Part shown: positions 8,070 through 16,093 of the stretch, in pieces | Layout: each line of letters begins with the position of its first letter | Numbering within the stretch: the stretch's first letter is position 1 | Assembly (NCBI GenBank): GCA_019415985.1 | Contig: DXYE01000051.1 | Coordinates: forward strand, 1 to 18,158 | DNA length: 18,158 nucleotides | Reading direction: 5' to 3' | Source of the DNA: Clostridiales bacterium | GTDB lineage: Bacteria; Bacillota; Clostridia; Oscillospirales; CAG-272 | Program-made: the position numbers and the translations under genes | Notes under the pieces: model-generated | Database searches by the model: none | The model's input: the letters and a program-made list of their open reading frames with translations, nothing else | What the model was told of the DNA's origin: nothing

Positions 8070-9155
8070 TCATTTATTCCATATATTTCGTTGCATTGTC
8101 TTGTAAAACATCGTAGCTTTTTTGTTTAATGTCGCCTGATCGCTGTAAAGCATATTTTTCTTGGAAAAAGCTTCACAAAACCCACATTTTTCACAGTTAT
8201 CGGTGCAAAAATTATGATTTTCGTAAAAATGACGAACATATCCATCTAACTTCTGATTGTTCAGCGGCAATGCAAATGAATTATAATTTGAAAACAACAT
8301 GAAAAGCTGAAGCACATCGCCCTGATAACTTTCTTTAAAGTAACACTCCAGAGCGCGCAGTAGATTATTGCTCTTCAGATTTTGCCGGCCCTGTATTTTA
8401 AAACAGCTGATTCCCGCTTTTTGGTAGAAGTGTAAATCTTCTGGGCGAATCCAATTGATTTTCAGGTAATTTTCTACATTTTCCGCACGCCGCAGGGCGC
8501 AATTATGAAAATAATAATTCTTGATGCTTTGTAATTCACCCCGCCCATAATGTGAGTCGTGGTTATAGTGAAATTTTTTATATGGGCAGTTTTTCATACA
8601 CATATTATTTACGATAATTTCAACACCCGGTCCGAACGTGCTGCAAATATCGTTCAATTTTTGAAAATCCCGTGTGATGTCAGGCTCAACTACCAACCGG
8701 TGTATGCCTAATGACTTGTAGAACATGGCTTTGTTCGGTGTGGTTACTTCACAGATTGCTGAAGCTTTTATGGGTATGTTTATATCCATGCTGCTGACCA
8801 GCTCCATTAAGCTTGGCAATGTTATTGTAAAGGAATCGATGCCGTAGGAAGCTAGCTGTTGTATAAATTCTTTGAGCATTTTAATTCCATCATGACGAAA
8901 TTCGAGATTGCCCAAACAGGAGGCATTTAAGGTATAATTAAATAAAATTCCGTTAGCATGGCATATTTCTATATAGGTTTGCAGTTGTTTTTCATCTGCT
9001 GTCGGGAGAGAGGGGGCTTCTCTGGCCGAAAATATCATATCGCAGGATGTTAATTGTCCGTATACCTCAGTTACTCGATGCTTGTATTGCTTATGCAGGT
9101 GACAGATATCTTTGATTGTTTGTGTATTGAAATCTGCCGGAATACTGAAATTCAT
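8070..9155 (-). CDS. U32-family Fe-S protein (UbiU/UbiV/RlhA-like), copy A
   Basis: A 361-residue paralogue of the next gene with the same order of landmarks: YTLNASCLGNLEF, IKASAIC, C-x3-C (186, 190), C219, WIRPEDLHFY, FKIQGR, and a C-terminal FCTDNCEKCGFC with cysteines 317, 321, 324 and 327, the same spacing as in copy B. It differs in the central cluster: where copy B has C-x4-C at 219/224, this copy keeps the first Cys and has Ala at the second (NCALRRA). It may therefore bind its central cluster with another ligand or not at all, which fits division of labour in a pair. ATG at 9155 has GGAG seven bases upstream. It follows the acyl carrier protein gene by 37 bases. Likely an anaerobic hydroxylase partner; a protease role is unlikely. 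Confidence 0.87.
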   Translation of the reverse strand: MNFSIPADFNTQTIKDICHLHKQYKHRVTEVYGQLTSCDMIFSAREAPSLPTADEKQLQTYIEICHANGILFNYTLNASCLGNLEFRHDGIKMLKEFIQQLASYGIDSFTITLPSLMELVSSMDINIPIKASAICEVTTPNKAMFYKSLGIHRLVVEPDITRDFQKLNDICSTFGPGVEIIVNNMCMKNCPYKKFHYNHDSHYGRGELQSIKNYYFHNCALRRAENVENYLKINWIRPEDLHFYQKAGISCFKIQGRQNLKSNNLLRALECYFKESYQGDVLQLFMLFSNYNSFALPLNNQKLDGYVRHFYENHNFCTDNCEKCGFCEAFSKKNMLYSDQATLNKKATMFYKTMQRNIWNK

Positions 9156-9192
9156 AACTTTTCTCCATATTCAGCGTACCAAACCGCAAACT

Positions 9193-9456
9193 CTATTTAT
9201 CCTCTGTAATTCGTTTATAAACATATTCCACGATATCTTCAAAACAGCTGAATCTGCCCATTTTCAGATCCTCCGGCAAAAATTCAAAGTCGTATTCCGT
9301 TTCAACCAAAACAACAAATTTAATATACTCTACCGAATTTAACGTGGTAAATTCAATATCAGATATTTCCTTTATCTTCTCACTTTTTACTTCTGCCAAC
9401 TGTGATTTATAGATTTCAAATAATTTATTTCGTACATTTTCTATATCATAGTGCAT
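9193..9456 (-). CDS. Stand-alone acyl carrier protein
   Basis: A small acidic four-helix carrier of 87 residues. The phosphopantetheine attachment motif is TTLNSVEYIKFV, with Ser41; Asn stands where many ACPs have Asp. The following VLVETEYDFEFLPEDL matches helix 2-3 of the family. An upstream ATG at 9501 would add 15 hydrophobic residues without a ribosome binding site, whereas ATG at 9456 has GAGG seven bases upstream and is preferred. It lies between the aminotransferase and the U32 pair. In the same operon are a malonyl transacylase that could load it and a BtrH-like protein that could unload it, so a carrier-bound acyl chain is probably a substrate for some of the modifying enzymes. Confidence 0.9.
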   Translation of the reverse strand: MHYDIENVRNKLFEIYKSQLAEVKSEKIKEISDIEFTTLNSVEYIKFVVLVETEYDFEFLPEDLKMGRFSCFEDIVEYVYKRITEDK

Positions 9457-9544
9457 AAAAATACCTCTCTTTATTAAAAAATCTAGAATTATCCAAATCA
9501 AAATTCAATAAGCAGCGCACGTTCGACGATTTTGAGGCCGTCTT

Positions 9545-10864
9545 TTAAGATTTTAACAGTCTTGATAGAATTATTTCTGCATCTTGAAATGCACAGCCAA
9601 CTCGCTCGTGCAATAATTCCATATCGGAATCCGTCAGTGAAAGATTGGGAAAGATGCGCGAAACAGGTGCAATCAGAACGCCATAAGCTGTTAGACACTG
9701 GCGCAAAATTCCATTGCAGAGTGTCCGCTGATTTTCAGAAAGAGTTCGGTCATCAGAAGCATACATGAGCGACGCGCATGTTTTCGGTCCCGTTATCTGA
9801 ATGGGCAATCCTGTTCGTGATGCCTGTGATGTAAATATAGAATGCAGCTGGGTACTTATGCGGGTCAGTTTTTCATAATAAGGAAAGGAGAGCAGTTGCG
9901 TTAAAACATTATGAACCACCGAAAGCCCCATGGAGTAACCGTTATAGGTTCCGCCGTAAACCACGGCACCGTAATCATACATCTGCATAATTTCTTTTTT
10001 TCCCATTAACATGCTCATAGGAACAATTCCGTTGGATACGGCCTTTCCGTAAATACACAGATCCGGCATGACATCATATGTTTGATGTGCGCCGCCAATT
10101 CCCATACGTATGCCTGTAATCATTTCATCTAAAATATATACAATTTTATTTCTCGTGCATAATTCTTTTAATTTTGATAAAAACTGGTTTTTAGGCAGGA
10201 TCCCACCTGAGTTGACCATAACACCTTCCAGCAGAACCGCGGCAATATTGTCCTTTTCATCTGACAATAGCTTCTCCGCAAACGCTAGATCATTAAACGG
10301 CAATATATACATTTGCTGTGATAATATATTATTTGCACGCCCTTTTGTTGAAAAGGGGGTATTATCGGGACAAATGGCTGTAAAACCGTCTTCACCCGCG
10401 CAGCCGCCTAAAACATTATCGGCTGAGCCGTGGAAATGATTTTGAAATCTTACGATTTTTTCCTTTCCCGTATAAGCACGAGCCAAGCGTATAGCATTTT
10501 GTACTGCCTCGGTTCCGCTTAACCCAAATCGAACCATTTGGCATGCGGGAATCTGTTCTTGGAGCAGACTGCAGACTGCGAATGTGTTTTCGCTGAACTC
10601 TACTGCCAAAGGACTGTCTGCACTTTCCCGTATTCCGTTTTGCAACTTTATATTGGAGTGTCCTAAAATAAGAGCTCCGTATTTTGAAAAAAGATCTATA
10701 TACATATTGCCGTCCAAATCCCATACATGACTGTCTTTTGCTTTTTTGACAATTATAGGAGGATCCGCATGCTGTTGCACAAAATTGTGATGCACGCCGC
10801 CCGGCAATATTTTTTTGATTTTCTGAAAATACTGCTCGCTTTGTGTTGTATCAAATTTACGCAC
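9545..10864 (-). CDS. Class III PLP aminotransferase, glutamate-1-semialdehyde aminomutase-like
   Basis: A 439-residue fold-type I PLP enzyme. Features: SGTEA (116-120, phosphate contact), NHFHGSADNV (142-151), YILDEMITGIR with PLP-nitrogen Asp246, and YGKAVSNG with Schiff-base Lys274. Length and segments match glutamate-1-semialdehyde aminomutases and the related aminotransferases found in polyketide/NRPS clusters, which convert a carrier-bound aldehyde or beta-keto group to an amine. No other haem genes are nearby, so a biosynthetic role in the cluster is more likely than tetrapyrrole synthesis. GTG start at 10864 with AGGGG seven bases upstream. After the stop, the -1 frame stays open for about 16 more codons with normal-looking codon use (to 9498), but the present C-terminus already fits the family length. 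Confidence 0.92.
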   Translation of the reverse strand: MRKFDTTQSEQYFQKIKKILPGGVHHNFVQQHADPPIIVKKAKDSHVWDLDGNMYIDLFSKYGALILGHSNIKLQNGIRESADSPLAVEFSENTFAVCSLLQEQIPACQMVRFGLSGTEAVQNAIRLARAYTGKEKIVRFQNHFHGSADNVLGGCAGEDGFTAICPDNTPFSTKGRANNILSQQMYILPFNDLAFAEKLLSDEKDNIAAVLLEGVMVNSGGILPKNQFLSKLKELCTRNKIVYILDEMITGIRMGIGGAHQTYDVMPDLCIYGKAVSNGIVPMSMLMGKKEIMQMYDYGAVVYGGTYNGYSMGLSVVHNVLTQLLSFPYYEKLTRISTQLHSIFTSQASRTGLPIQITGPKTCASLMYASDDRTLSENQRTLCNGILRQCLTAYGVLIAPVSRIFPNLSLTDSDMELLHERVGCAFQDAEIILSRLLKS

Positions 10865-10886
10865 TATTTTGCCCCTATCCTATTTC

Positions 10887-10898
10887 ATTCTATAGAAT
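10887..10898. repeat. 12-bp perfect palindrome ATTCTATAGAAT
   Basis: A perfect palindrome in the 38-base gap between the esterase and aminotransferase genes. It is too short and AT-rich, and lacks a T-tract, to be a terminator. It could be an operator half-site or chance. Only seen once in this window by eye. Confidence 0.25.
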
Positions 10899-10902
10899 TA
10901 TT

Positions 10903-13497
10903 TCAAAAGACCGGTAAAAGCTCATCTCCCCAGTTTCGAAGAGCATAATATTTTTTGTTGTAATAAATGAGAGCAGTGTTGTTATACGGCTGAGTCTGAC
11001 CGTTTGCATAGGTAGAAACAATAAAACTTCTAGTAAAATAATTTTTTTCCATTTGCTGTAAGGAATTTGTAATCACCAACAGCACATTGTTTGAGGGATA
11101 ATTTGGATTGCTTGTAATAAACATCATACAATAATCTGTTTGATATCGGCGCCCGTTATATGTAAAGCCTTTCATGTCTGCATGAATTTCTCTGCTGTTG
11201 AGGAATTCTGTCCAGCCCGGTTCAATGTTTTGGGCCAGAGAAATTAAGATAAGATTCTGTTCTCTATTTATTGCCTCTTTAAAATGAGTATTTGTGGAAA
11301 TCGGATATTTTACATACAGCCCTGATTCAAAGCCCATTGTATTGGGAACTGAAAATTTTTCAGCTAAACGATAAAAAACGGATTGTGTGGTATTGTCGTA
11401 TTGTGCAAAACCCGGTATATGAATGGTAAGCGGTGCGTAATAAATGTCCAAAATACCGGTTCCCACCCATTGGCATGGGTACTTGCCTGCGCTTTTCTGG
11501 GATGTTATTTGGTAGCTTTTGTTTTCTTTTCGCAGCTTTATAAATTGTGAATTGGTATTTATTTCATGCTCTTCATTGTTGATAGTAATATGATAAATAC
11601 GTTTTTCTGTATCAGGAGATTCAATTATCAGCTCTTTTACGTTCCGCGCTTGAATATTGTATGTATGGGGCGAAATATATTCGACTTCTGCATATGAAAA
11701 AATATCTTCTTTTCCAAACACAGATATTTCCAGCCAAAAATTATGATTGTGACGCTGACGTTCAGTATATAGCATGATTTTCTCGGGATAATGCTTTTTG
11801 CGGTGATTCACCATCCACATATGCAGAAAAGAAGAACTGATGATAGGGTAAATCGTATTGTCATCTGCAAGAGGCACTACTGTTTTTTGGTAATCAGAAC
11901 AGCATTTTGAAAGCTGTCCATCAATTGTTTCGAACCCGACTGTATTATAGACTTCGTTTTCTGCACTAATAGCATAAACAGAAGTGTTATATAAGTTTAC
12001 CAGACCTTCAGGCTGTGTGACGCCGCATGTGAAACATAATGATGCAAAATAATCTGGATAAGATTGTGCCAATGCAAGCGCCGCAAAAGCTCCTGCTGAG
12101 ATACCAAAAATACTTATCCTGTCTTTATCAATATTAAACAGACGGCATACATGTTCTGCTGCTTCCCAGAAGGCGGCTTCACCTATATAACTCCCCATAC
12201 TGTAGCCCCGGCAGGATATTTCTGCAAAAATATACTGCTTTTGCTTTCGCTTCGCTATCCGCTTACTTGTCCAGGAATATCGTTTGTAATTCAAGGCAAA
12301 TATTACGGGATAGGATTTCATAGGATTATAATGATCGGGAAGGGAAACGTTCAGCATTTCGTATGTTTGATCTAATTTTGACAGAAAGTAAAAGCTGTAG
12401 AAGCGTTTTTTATATATCCATTCCGATAATTCTTTTTTCTGTTGTACAAAATGCAGCAGTTGTTTTGTTTCGCAGTATAATCTGTAATATTCATTGATAT
12501 CAACTGTTTCAACGGCTTTTTCCTGCCGGCTTTGTTTGAACAGTGTTTCCATTGTATATACGCGGCCGATAATATTATGTTTTACGTCCGTGTTTGTACT
12601 GTGTGTCAACATAGTCTCGGCTTGACGCTTCAGCTTTTCTGTTATAAAATTTAAGCTGTCGATTTGAATACAGTACTCAAGTGCTTTATTGCAATTCAGA
12701 TAGGAATAAGTAAATATAAATCGCAGGACGGGAGATTCAGCTCGCAAGCCAGAGGGAATATTCCACGTGATTTTCTGTTTGGTGCAAACCGAAAAACTAT
12801 CAATTTTGGTACCGCTCATATCATAAACTTCTGCCGTAAGCATCAGCTTATCGGGAAGGTTGATATAATCACGCGGGTAAATCGCAAAAGAAAACTGTTC
12901 TGCATGACGGCAGTCAAATGAGGCCGTTGTCAAACGGCATTGACAGATAATTTCCTCATGATAATACTCTCGGAACAATTGGCTTTCAATGCCCGTTATT
13001 TCATCGTACAGATCAGATATGCGCATGGAAAAAGAGGGTTTGTGGTCGAGAATATACGAATCATGATAGTTATCCAGTTGGACGACGACAAAATGAAGCC
13101 CTTTGTGCATTGCGTACAAAATAGGCTCACTGTCATTTCCATGAACATATGTATTGAGCAGAATTTTTCCGTCGATCCATACCTTGGCCCTGCACAATGT
13201 CCCAATACTTAATATGGTATTATAATTATCGTTTGAATCGATTGTAAAAAAGGCAAAGACGTGCTTAATATCCGGAGAAAGATCATAAAACTCGAATGTG
13301 TTATATAATGCTTTGTTGGGTTTCTTTACTTTCAAGTGCGTATATATATCATGATAATTTTCACAAACAGGAAAGGCCGGTTCCGACCAAAGGAGCTCAT
13401 GGAGATCTGTTTGCAACTCATTGTTTATAATCCCGTGGGGCATTTCCCAATAGTGCAGATGACTGATTCGTGTCGCTTTGCCGTTATAAGAAATCAA
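10903..13497 (-). CDS. Large protein with central alpha/beta-hydrolase (esterase/prolyl oligopeptidase-like) domain
   Basis: 864 residues with no signal peptide or membrane segment apparent. Residues about 1-370 look beta-rich and match nothing I recognise. A hydrolase domain of about 375-600 follows: YPVIFALNYKR, an oxyanion-like CRGYSMGSYIGEAAFWEA, the nucleophile elbow IFGISAGAFAAL (Ser467), and a likely catalytic His in RQRHNHNFW (583 or 585). The acid is probably in VPLADDNTIYP. About 265 further beta-rich residues follow. This layout resembles large bacterial esterase/peptidase proteins with accessory beta domains. TTG start at 13497 with AAGGAGG seven bases upstream, 16 bases after the previous gene's stop. 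Possible roles: hydrolytic release from a carrier, removal of a protecting group, or self-resistance. None is shown by the sequence. Confidence 0.78.
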   Translation of the reverse strand: MISYNGKATRISHLHYWEMPHGIINNELQTDLHELLWSEPAFPVCENYHDIYTHLKVKKPNKALYNTFEFYDLSPDIKHVFAFFTIDSNDNYNTILSIGTLCRAKVWIDGKILLNTYVHGNDSEPILYAMHKGLHFVVVQLDNYHDSYILDHKPSFSMRISDLYDEITGIESQLFREYYHEEIICQCRLTTASFDCRHAEQFSFAIYPRDYINLPDKLMLTAEVYDMSGTKIDSFSVCTKQKITWNIPSGLRAESPVLRFIFTYSYLNCNKALEYCIQIDSLNFITEKLKRQAETMLTHSTNTDVKHNIIGRVYTMETLFKQSRQEKAVETVDINEYYRLYCETKQLLHFVQQKKELSEWIYKKRFYSFYFLSKLDQTYEMLNVSLPDHYNPMKSYPVIFALNYKRYSWTSKRIAKRKQKQYIFAEISCRGYSMGSYIGEAAFWEAAEHVCRLFNIDKDRISIFGISAGAFAALALAQSYPDYFASLCFTCGVTQPEGLVNLYNTSVYAISAENEVYNTVGFETIDGQLSKCCSDYQKTVVPLADDNTIYPIISSSFLHMWMVNHRKKHYPEKIMLYTERQRHNHNFWLEISVFGKEDIFSYAEVEYISPHTYNIQARNVKELIIESPDTEKRIYHITINNEEHEINTNSQFIKLRKENKSYQITSQKSAGKYPCQWVGTGILDIYYAPLTIHIPGFAQYDNTTQSVFYRLAEKFSVPNTMGFESGLYVKYPISTNTHFKEAINREQNLILISLAQNIEPGWTEFLNSREIHADMKGFTYNGRRYQTDYCMMFITSNPNYPSNNVLLVITNSLQQMEKNYFTRSFIVSTYANGQTQPYNNTALIYYNKKYYALRNWGDELLPVF

Positions 13498-13513
13498 ATT
13501 CCTCCCTCCTTGT

Positions 13514-15139
13514 TTATTTTTTTAGGAGCTCTTGTTTGGTTATGACAACCTTTAATTGCATGAATAAACTTTCCTGTAAGTCATGGTAACGCTCCAAACG
13601 GGCTGCTTGGGCATGCTGCTGCATTTGTGATAAGGATGCGCCGTTTTGGCTCATTTCCACAAGACTGTTTATAAAATAAAAGTTTAGTTCCCGTATCTCA
13701 TCCTTGAGTTGATCAAGCTGTGAAAAAATGCTTTCTATTTTCGAATATACAGAGGTGTTGTGCAGCATTCTGTTGCAATAGATGCGATCCATGGACATGG
13801 TTGTGTCCATGTAGTATGTCGGCGATTTGATATAAGCTTGTGCAATAACAGTCTGTAAATCTTCCATATATGGATAGCGGTATCGATAAGAGTAAAGCGG
13901 CAGACGATAATTTGGGATGCCTATAAGCAGATTATCCTGTTTGAGTCGTTTTCGAATGGGGGTTTGTGCCAAAACTTCAAGTTTGGTTTGATATAAATAG
14001 AAAATATGCCCTAATCCGGAGCGATACAAAAACGCATTGTTTTCTAATAAACGCTCATAATTTGTATACGGATTTATATTGATAAATCCAAAAGACGCAT
14101 GGATTCCTGCGTTCCGAATGTTCTGGAGAGCAATTTCCGATTCCGCCAGACTCGCTTTTTTATTGTATAGGGCGAGATCATATGCATTTCCGCCTTCAAT
14201 ACCGATATAGATACACTCCACTCCTGCTTTGCGCGCCAATTCCAGATCTTCCTGTTTCTTTGCCGCGATTAGCTCAGAGCGAGAAAAAATGTGCATTCGA
14301 ACTTGCAGTCCTCTGTTTATAATTTCATTATAAACATCAATATCTTTTGCTTTCCCATTATCATCTTTGTCATCGAACGTCGGATCGGTAAATCGAAAAT
14401 TTGAGACACCATATTTATTCTGCAGATATGTAATTTCGTCTGCAATATTTTTAGCGGTTCTGTGTCTTACAAAGGGTTTCCCAAAATATTTTTTAGCTGA
14501 TGTTTCTTCGCAAAAGGAGCAGCTGCCCATACAGCCCCTGCTTCCTGCGAGAGATAAATAGTCCTGCTTGGAGCATTCATAAATGGTCCGTGTGGGGAAT
14601 TCCAAGTCGTCCAAACTTTTCATATACGGACGGGGAGCATTTTGCGTGATATTACCTGTTGCGTCACGGTATGTTAGTCCCGCGCAATTTGCCATATTTT
14701 TGGTATTGTTCAGATTTTGTATCAGTTCCAGAATCGTTTGTTCTCCTTCGCCCGATACAATATAATCAATTTGTGAATTCTGTTCTAACAGCTCAGCTTC
14801 AAATCCGGTTACCTGAGGTCCACCTAGTGCAACAGGAATTTTGGGATATTTTTCTTTTACGTATCGCGCGGCTTCGAGTACCGGCTCTACTATATCAACA
14901 TACATTGAAAAACAGACCAGCGTATGCTCAGACGGTATGTGAGCTGTTATGGAGCTGAGCTGCGTAATGGGAAGAATACATATATTGCTCGGGACCCCAT
15001 TCTTCATCAAATGGGCGTTAATATACTCAAGACCGACATATTCGTTGACGCCCAAATATTCATTTCCGAGAGCCGCATTTTCTGTGTTGCTGAGAAGATT
15101 TTTAACTACAATAGTTAAGAGCACATGTTCAATTCTCAT
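13514..15139 (-). CDS. B12-binding radical SAM protein
   Basis: 541 residues with a typical class B architecture. The N-terminal cobalamin-binding domain (about 1-140) includes TLVCFSMYVDIV, PVALGGPQVTGFEAE and DYIVSGEGEQTILEL. A linker follows, then the radical SAM core with AGSRGCMGSCSFCEE (Cys 203, 207, 210; C-x3-C-x2-C). A later IYIGIEGG segment fits the SAM-binding barrel. The C-terminal 90 residues are helical and coiled-coil-like. Members catalyse methylation of unactivated carbons and other radical reactions such as ring contraction or cyclisation. ATG at 15139, 4 bases after the BtrH-like gene, with AAAGGA in that gene's end. It is one of two B12 radical SAM enzymes in the operon, and their different cysteine spacing suggests different reactions. 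Confidence 0.9.
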   Translation of the reverse strand: MRIEHVLLTIVVKNLLSNTENAALGNEYLGVNEYVGLEYINAHLMKNGVPSNICILPITQLSSITAHIPSEHTLVCFSMYVDIVEPVLEAARYVKEKYPKIPVALGGPQVTGFEAELLEQNSQIDYIVSGEGEQTILELIQNLNNTKNMANCAGLTYRDATGNITQNAPRPYMKSLDDLEFPTRTIYECSKQDYLSLAGSRGCMGSCSFCEETSAKKYFGKPFVRHRTAKNIADEITYLQNKYGVSNFRFTDPTFDDKDDNGKAKDIDVYNEIINRGLQVRMHIFSRSELIAAKKQEDLELARKAGVECIYIGIEGGNAYDLALYNKKASLAESEIALQNIRNAGIHASFGFININPYTNYERLLENNAFLYRSGLGHIFYLYQTKLEVLAQTPIRKRLKQDNLLIGIPNYRLPLYSYRYRYPYMEDLQTVIAQAYIKSPTYYMDTTMSMDRIYCNRMLHNTSVYSKIESIFSQLDQLKDEIRELNFYFINSLVEMSQNGASLSQMQQHAQAARLERYHDLQESLFMQLKVVITKQELLKK

Positions 15140-15143
15140 AGTT

Positions 15144-15764
15144 TTAAATCCTTTGATTTTGAAAATAATTCACTAATTTGGTTTCCTTTTCCATAATGGA
15201 TTCACCGAGACGCAGAATAGAATTTTTAGTTGCTGAATAGCTCTTTTTGTAGTGCGCATGCAGAATCAATGCCCGGAGCATTTCCCAATCCTGTGCAAGC
15301 GTAGATGAAATTTCCATTATCTGTTCATGAATTTCCCGATTTAACTTGTTGTTTATATGCTGCAAGAAATAATGCAGCATTTGTCTGGAGCCGGGAAGAT
15401 AATAGGAAAGTGCTCGATCCAGCAAACTGTTCTCGTTGTTCGGAAATTCGGCTGCTATATCCTGCAAGGCTTCAAGGGTGTCAAAAAAATCTGTAAGGGC
15501 CTGTTCTACATGGATAGATTTCATATACAGAATAAAGTCTTTCCATGCAAGTTCGTAAGGGACCCGCTGCTTTTTTGTATGTAGCTTGTATATACTTTTA
15601 CAGCCTTTTATAAAGTGATCGATTGGCAATTCGTGAATTTTTCCTGTTAACATAGGATCTGCACATAGAATTATCCCCTCCATTTGATTTCGTATAATGA
15701 CGGCGTGATCGATATCATTTTTTTGATAGTCAGTCGACCAAGGGCACCAAAAAGCGGAAATCAC
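15144..15764 (-). CDS. BtrH-like acyltransferase, C-terminal fragment (His/Asp half)
   Basis: Reported from a GTG at 15764, but the frame is open upstream to 15920 and reads as real protein (HKYYGTYAQKTEND, LNELTARKQDTLIVI), so the GTG is unlikely to be the true start. The region KNDIDHAVIIRN...ILCADPM gives the His and Asp expected for a papain-like Cys-His-Asp triad in the BtrH N-terminal-like family, whose founding member moves an acyl group from an acyl carrier protein to an aminoglycoside. The rest is helical. No nucleophile Cys lies in this half; it is in the upstream fragment at 16069-15800. Joining the two at the A7 run 15886-15880 gives 308 residues, close to what I would expect for the family. 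As drawn, this half should be inactive. Confidence 0.6.
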   Translation of the reverse strand: MISAFWCPWSTDYQKNDIDHAVIIRNQMEGIILCADPMLTGKIHELPIDHFIKGCKSIYKLHTKKQRVPYELAWKDFILYMKSIHVEQALTDFFDTLEALQDIAAEFPNNENSLLDRALSYYLPGSRQMLHYFLQHINNKLNREIHEQIMEISSTLAQDWEMLRALILHAHYKKSYSATKNSILRLGESIMEKETKLVNYFQNQRI

Positions 15765-15799
15765 AATAAGCGTGTCCTGCTTTCTTGCTGTCAGTTCAT

Positions 15800-16069
15800 T
15801 CAGCGTTTCCAGAGGGGAATCGTTTTCTGTCTTTTGAGCATATGTACCATAATATTTGTGACATTTATTATGAATGATATTTTTTTCGATTGATGAAGAG
15901 ACAGGCCAATATGGGTTTGATTATTGTTTATTTGCGGATGGAATACAAAATAATATCCGTTGGAAAAAGCACACGCATATTCATGGTAACGGCTATTGAC
16001 GTGGTTGATTAAACAGGCATCAAAACAGTTCAGCCCTTTGCATTGCTCCGGCGATAAAACGGTTTGCAT
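15800..16069 (-). CDS. BtrH-like acyltransferase, N-terminal fragment (Cys half)
   Basis: ATG at 16069 with AAAGGA nine bases upstream, 24 bases after the transacylase stop. The start MQTVLSPEQCKGLNCFDACL matches the N-terminal nucleophile region of BtrH-like and other papain-fold proteins, with Cys15 (or 19) as likely nucleophile; SNGYYFVFHPQ follows. The frame continues through TCG AAA AAA ATA into an atypical tail (ISFIINVTNIMVHML) and stops at 15800. A -1 shift at the A7 run changes the tail to KK-NIIHNKCHKYYGTYAQK..., which leads into the His/Asp half. Together the parts look like one acyltransferase that would take the chain from the operon's carrier protein. Recognition is from motif layout only. 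Confidence 0.6.
   Translation of the reverse strand: MQTVLSPEQCKGLNCFDACLINHVNSRYHEYACAFSNGYYFVFHPQINNNQTHIGLSLHQSKKISFIINVTNIMVHMLKRQKTIPLWKR
15880..15886 (-). other. A7 run at reading-frame break in the BtrH-like gene
   Basis: Sense strand reads TCG AAA AAA ATA TCA. One added A, or a -1 slip, changes the reading to KK-NIIHNK and restores a continuous 308-residue ORF. The phase (AAA AAA A) is not the ideal X XXY YYZ for tandem tRNA slippage, so RNA polymerase slippage or a one-base deletion fits better here than ribosomal frameshifting. Confidence 0.5.
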
Positions 16070-16093
16070 CTTCTCTCGTCCTTTTCTGCCTTT

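Noticed and set aside
6930..9155. Annotation of the two U32 proteins as collagenase-type peptidases
   Set aside because: The conserved cysteine clusters fit the Fe-S hydroxylase-type members better, and no protease substrate or precursor is evident.
9498..9560. Possible C-terminal extension of the aminotransferase in the -1 frame (…KDGLKIVERALLIEF)
   Set aside because: The stretch reads like protein and a -1 slip at TTA AAA T would join it, but the 439-residue protein already ends where this enzyme family normally ends, the A run is only four bases, and about 16 open codons can occur by chance.
9545..10864. hemL in tetrapyrrole synthesis
   Set aside because: The sequence resembles glutamate-1-semialdehyde aminomutase, but no other haem genes are near and the gene lies inside a biosynthetic operon beside a carrier protein.
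12151..15893. Many plus-strand open frames of 60-110 codons opposite the operon genes
   Set aside because: They overlap well-supported genes with clear motifs, lack ribosome binding sites and recognisable domains, and are expected by chance opposite AT-rich coding sequence.
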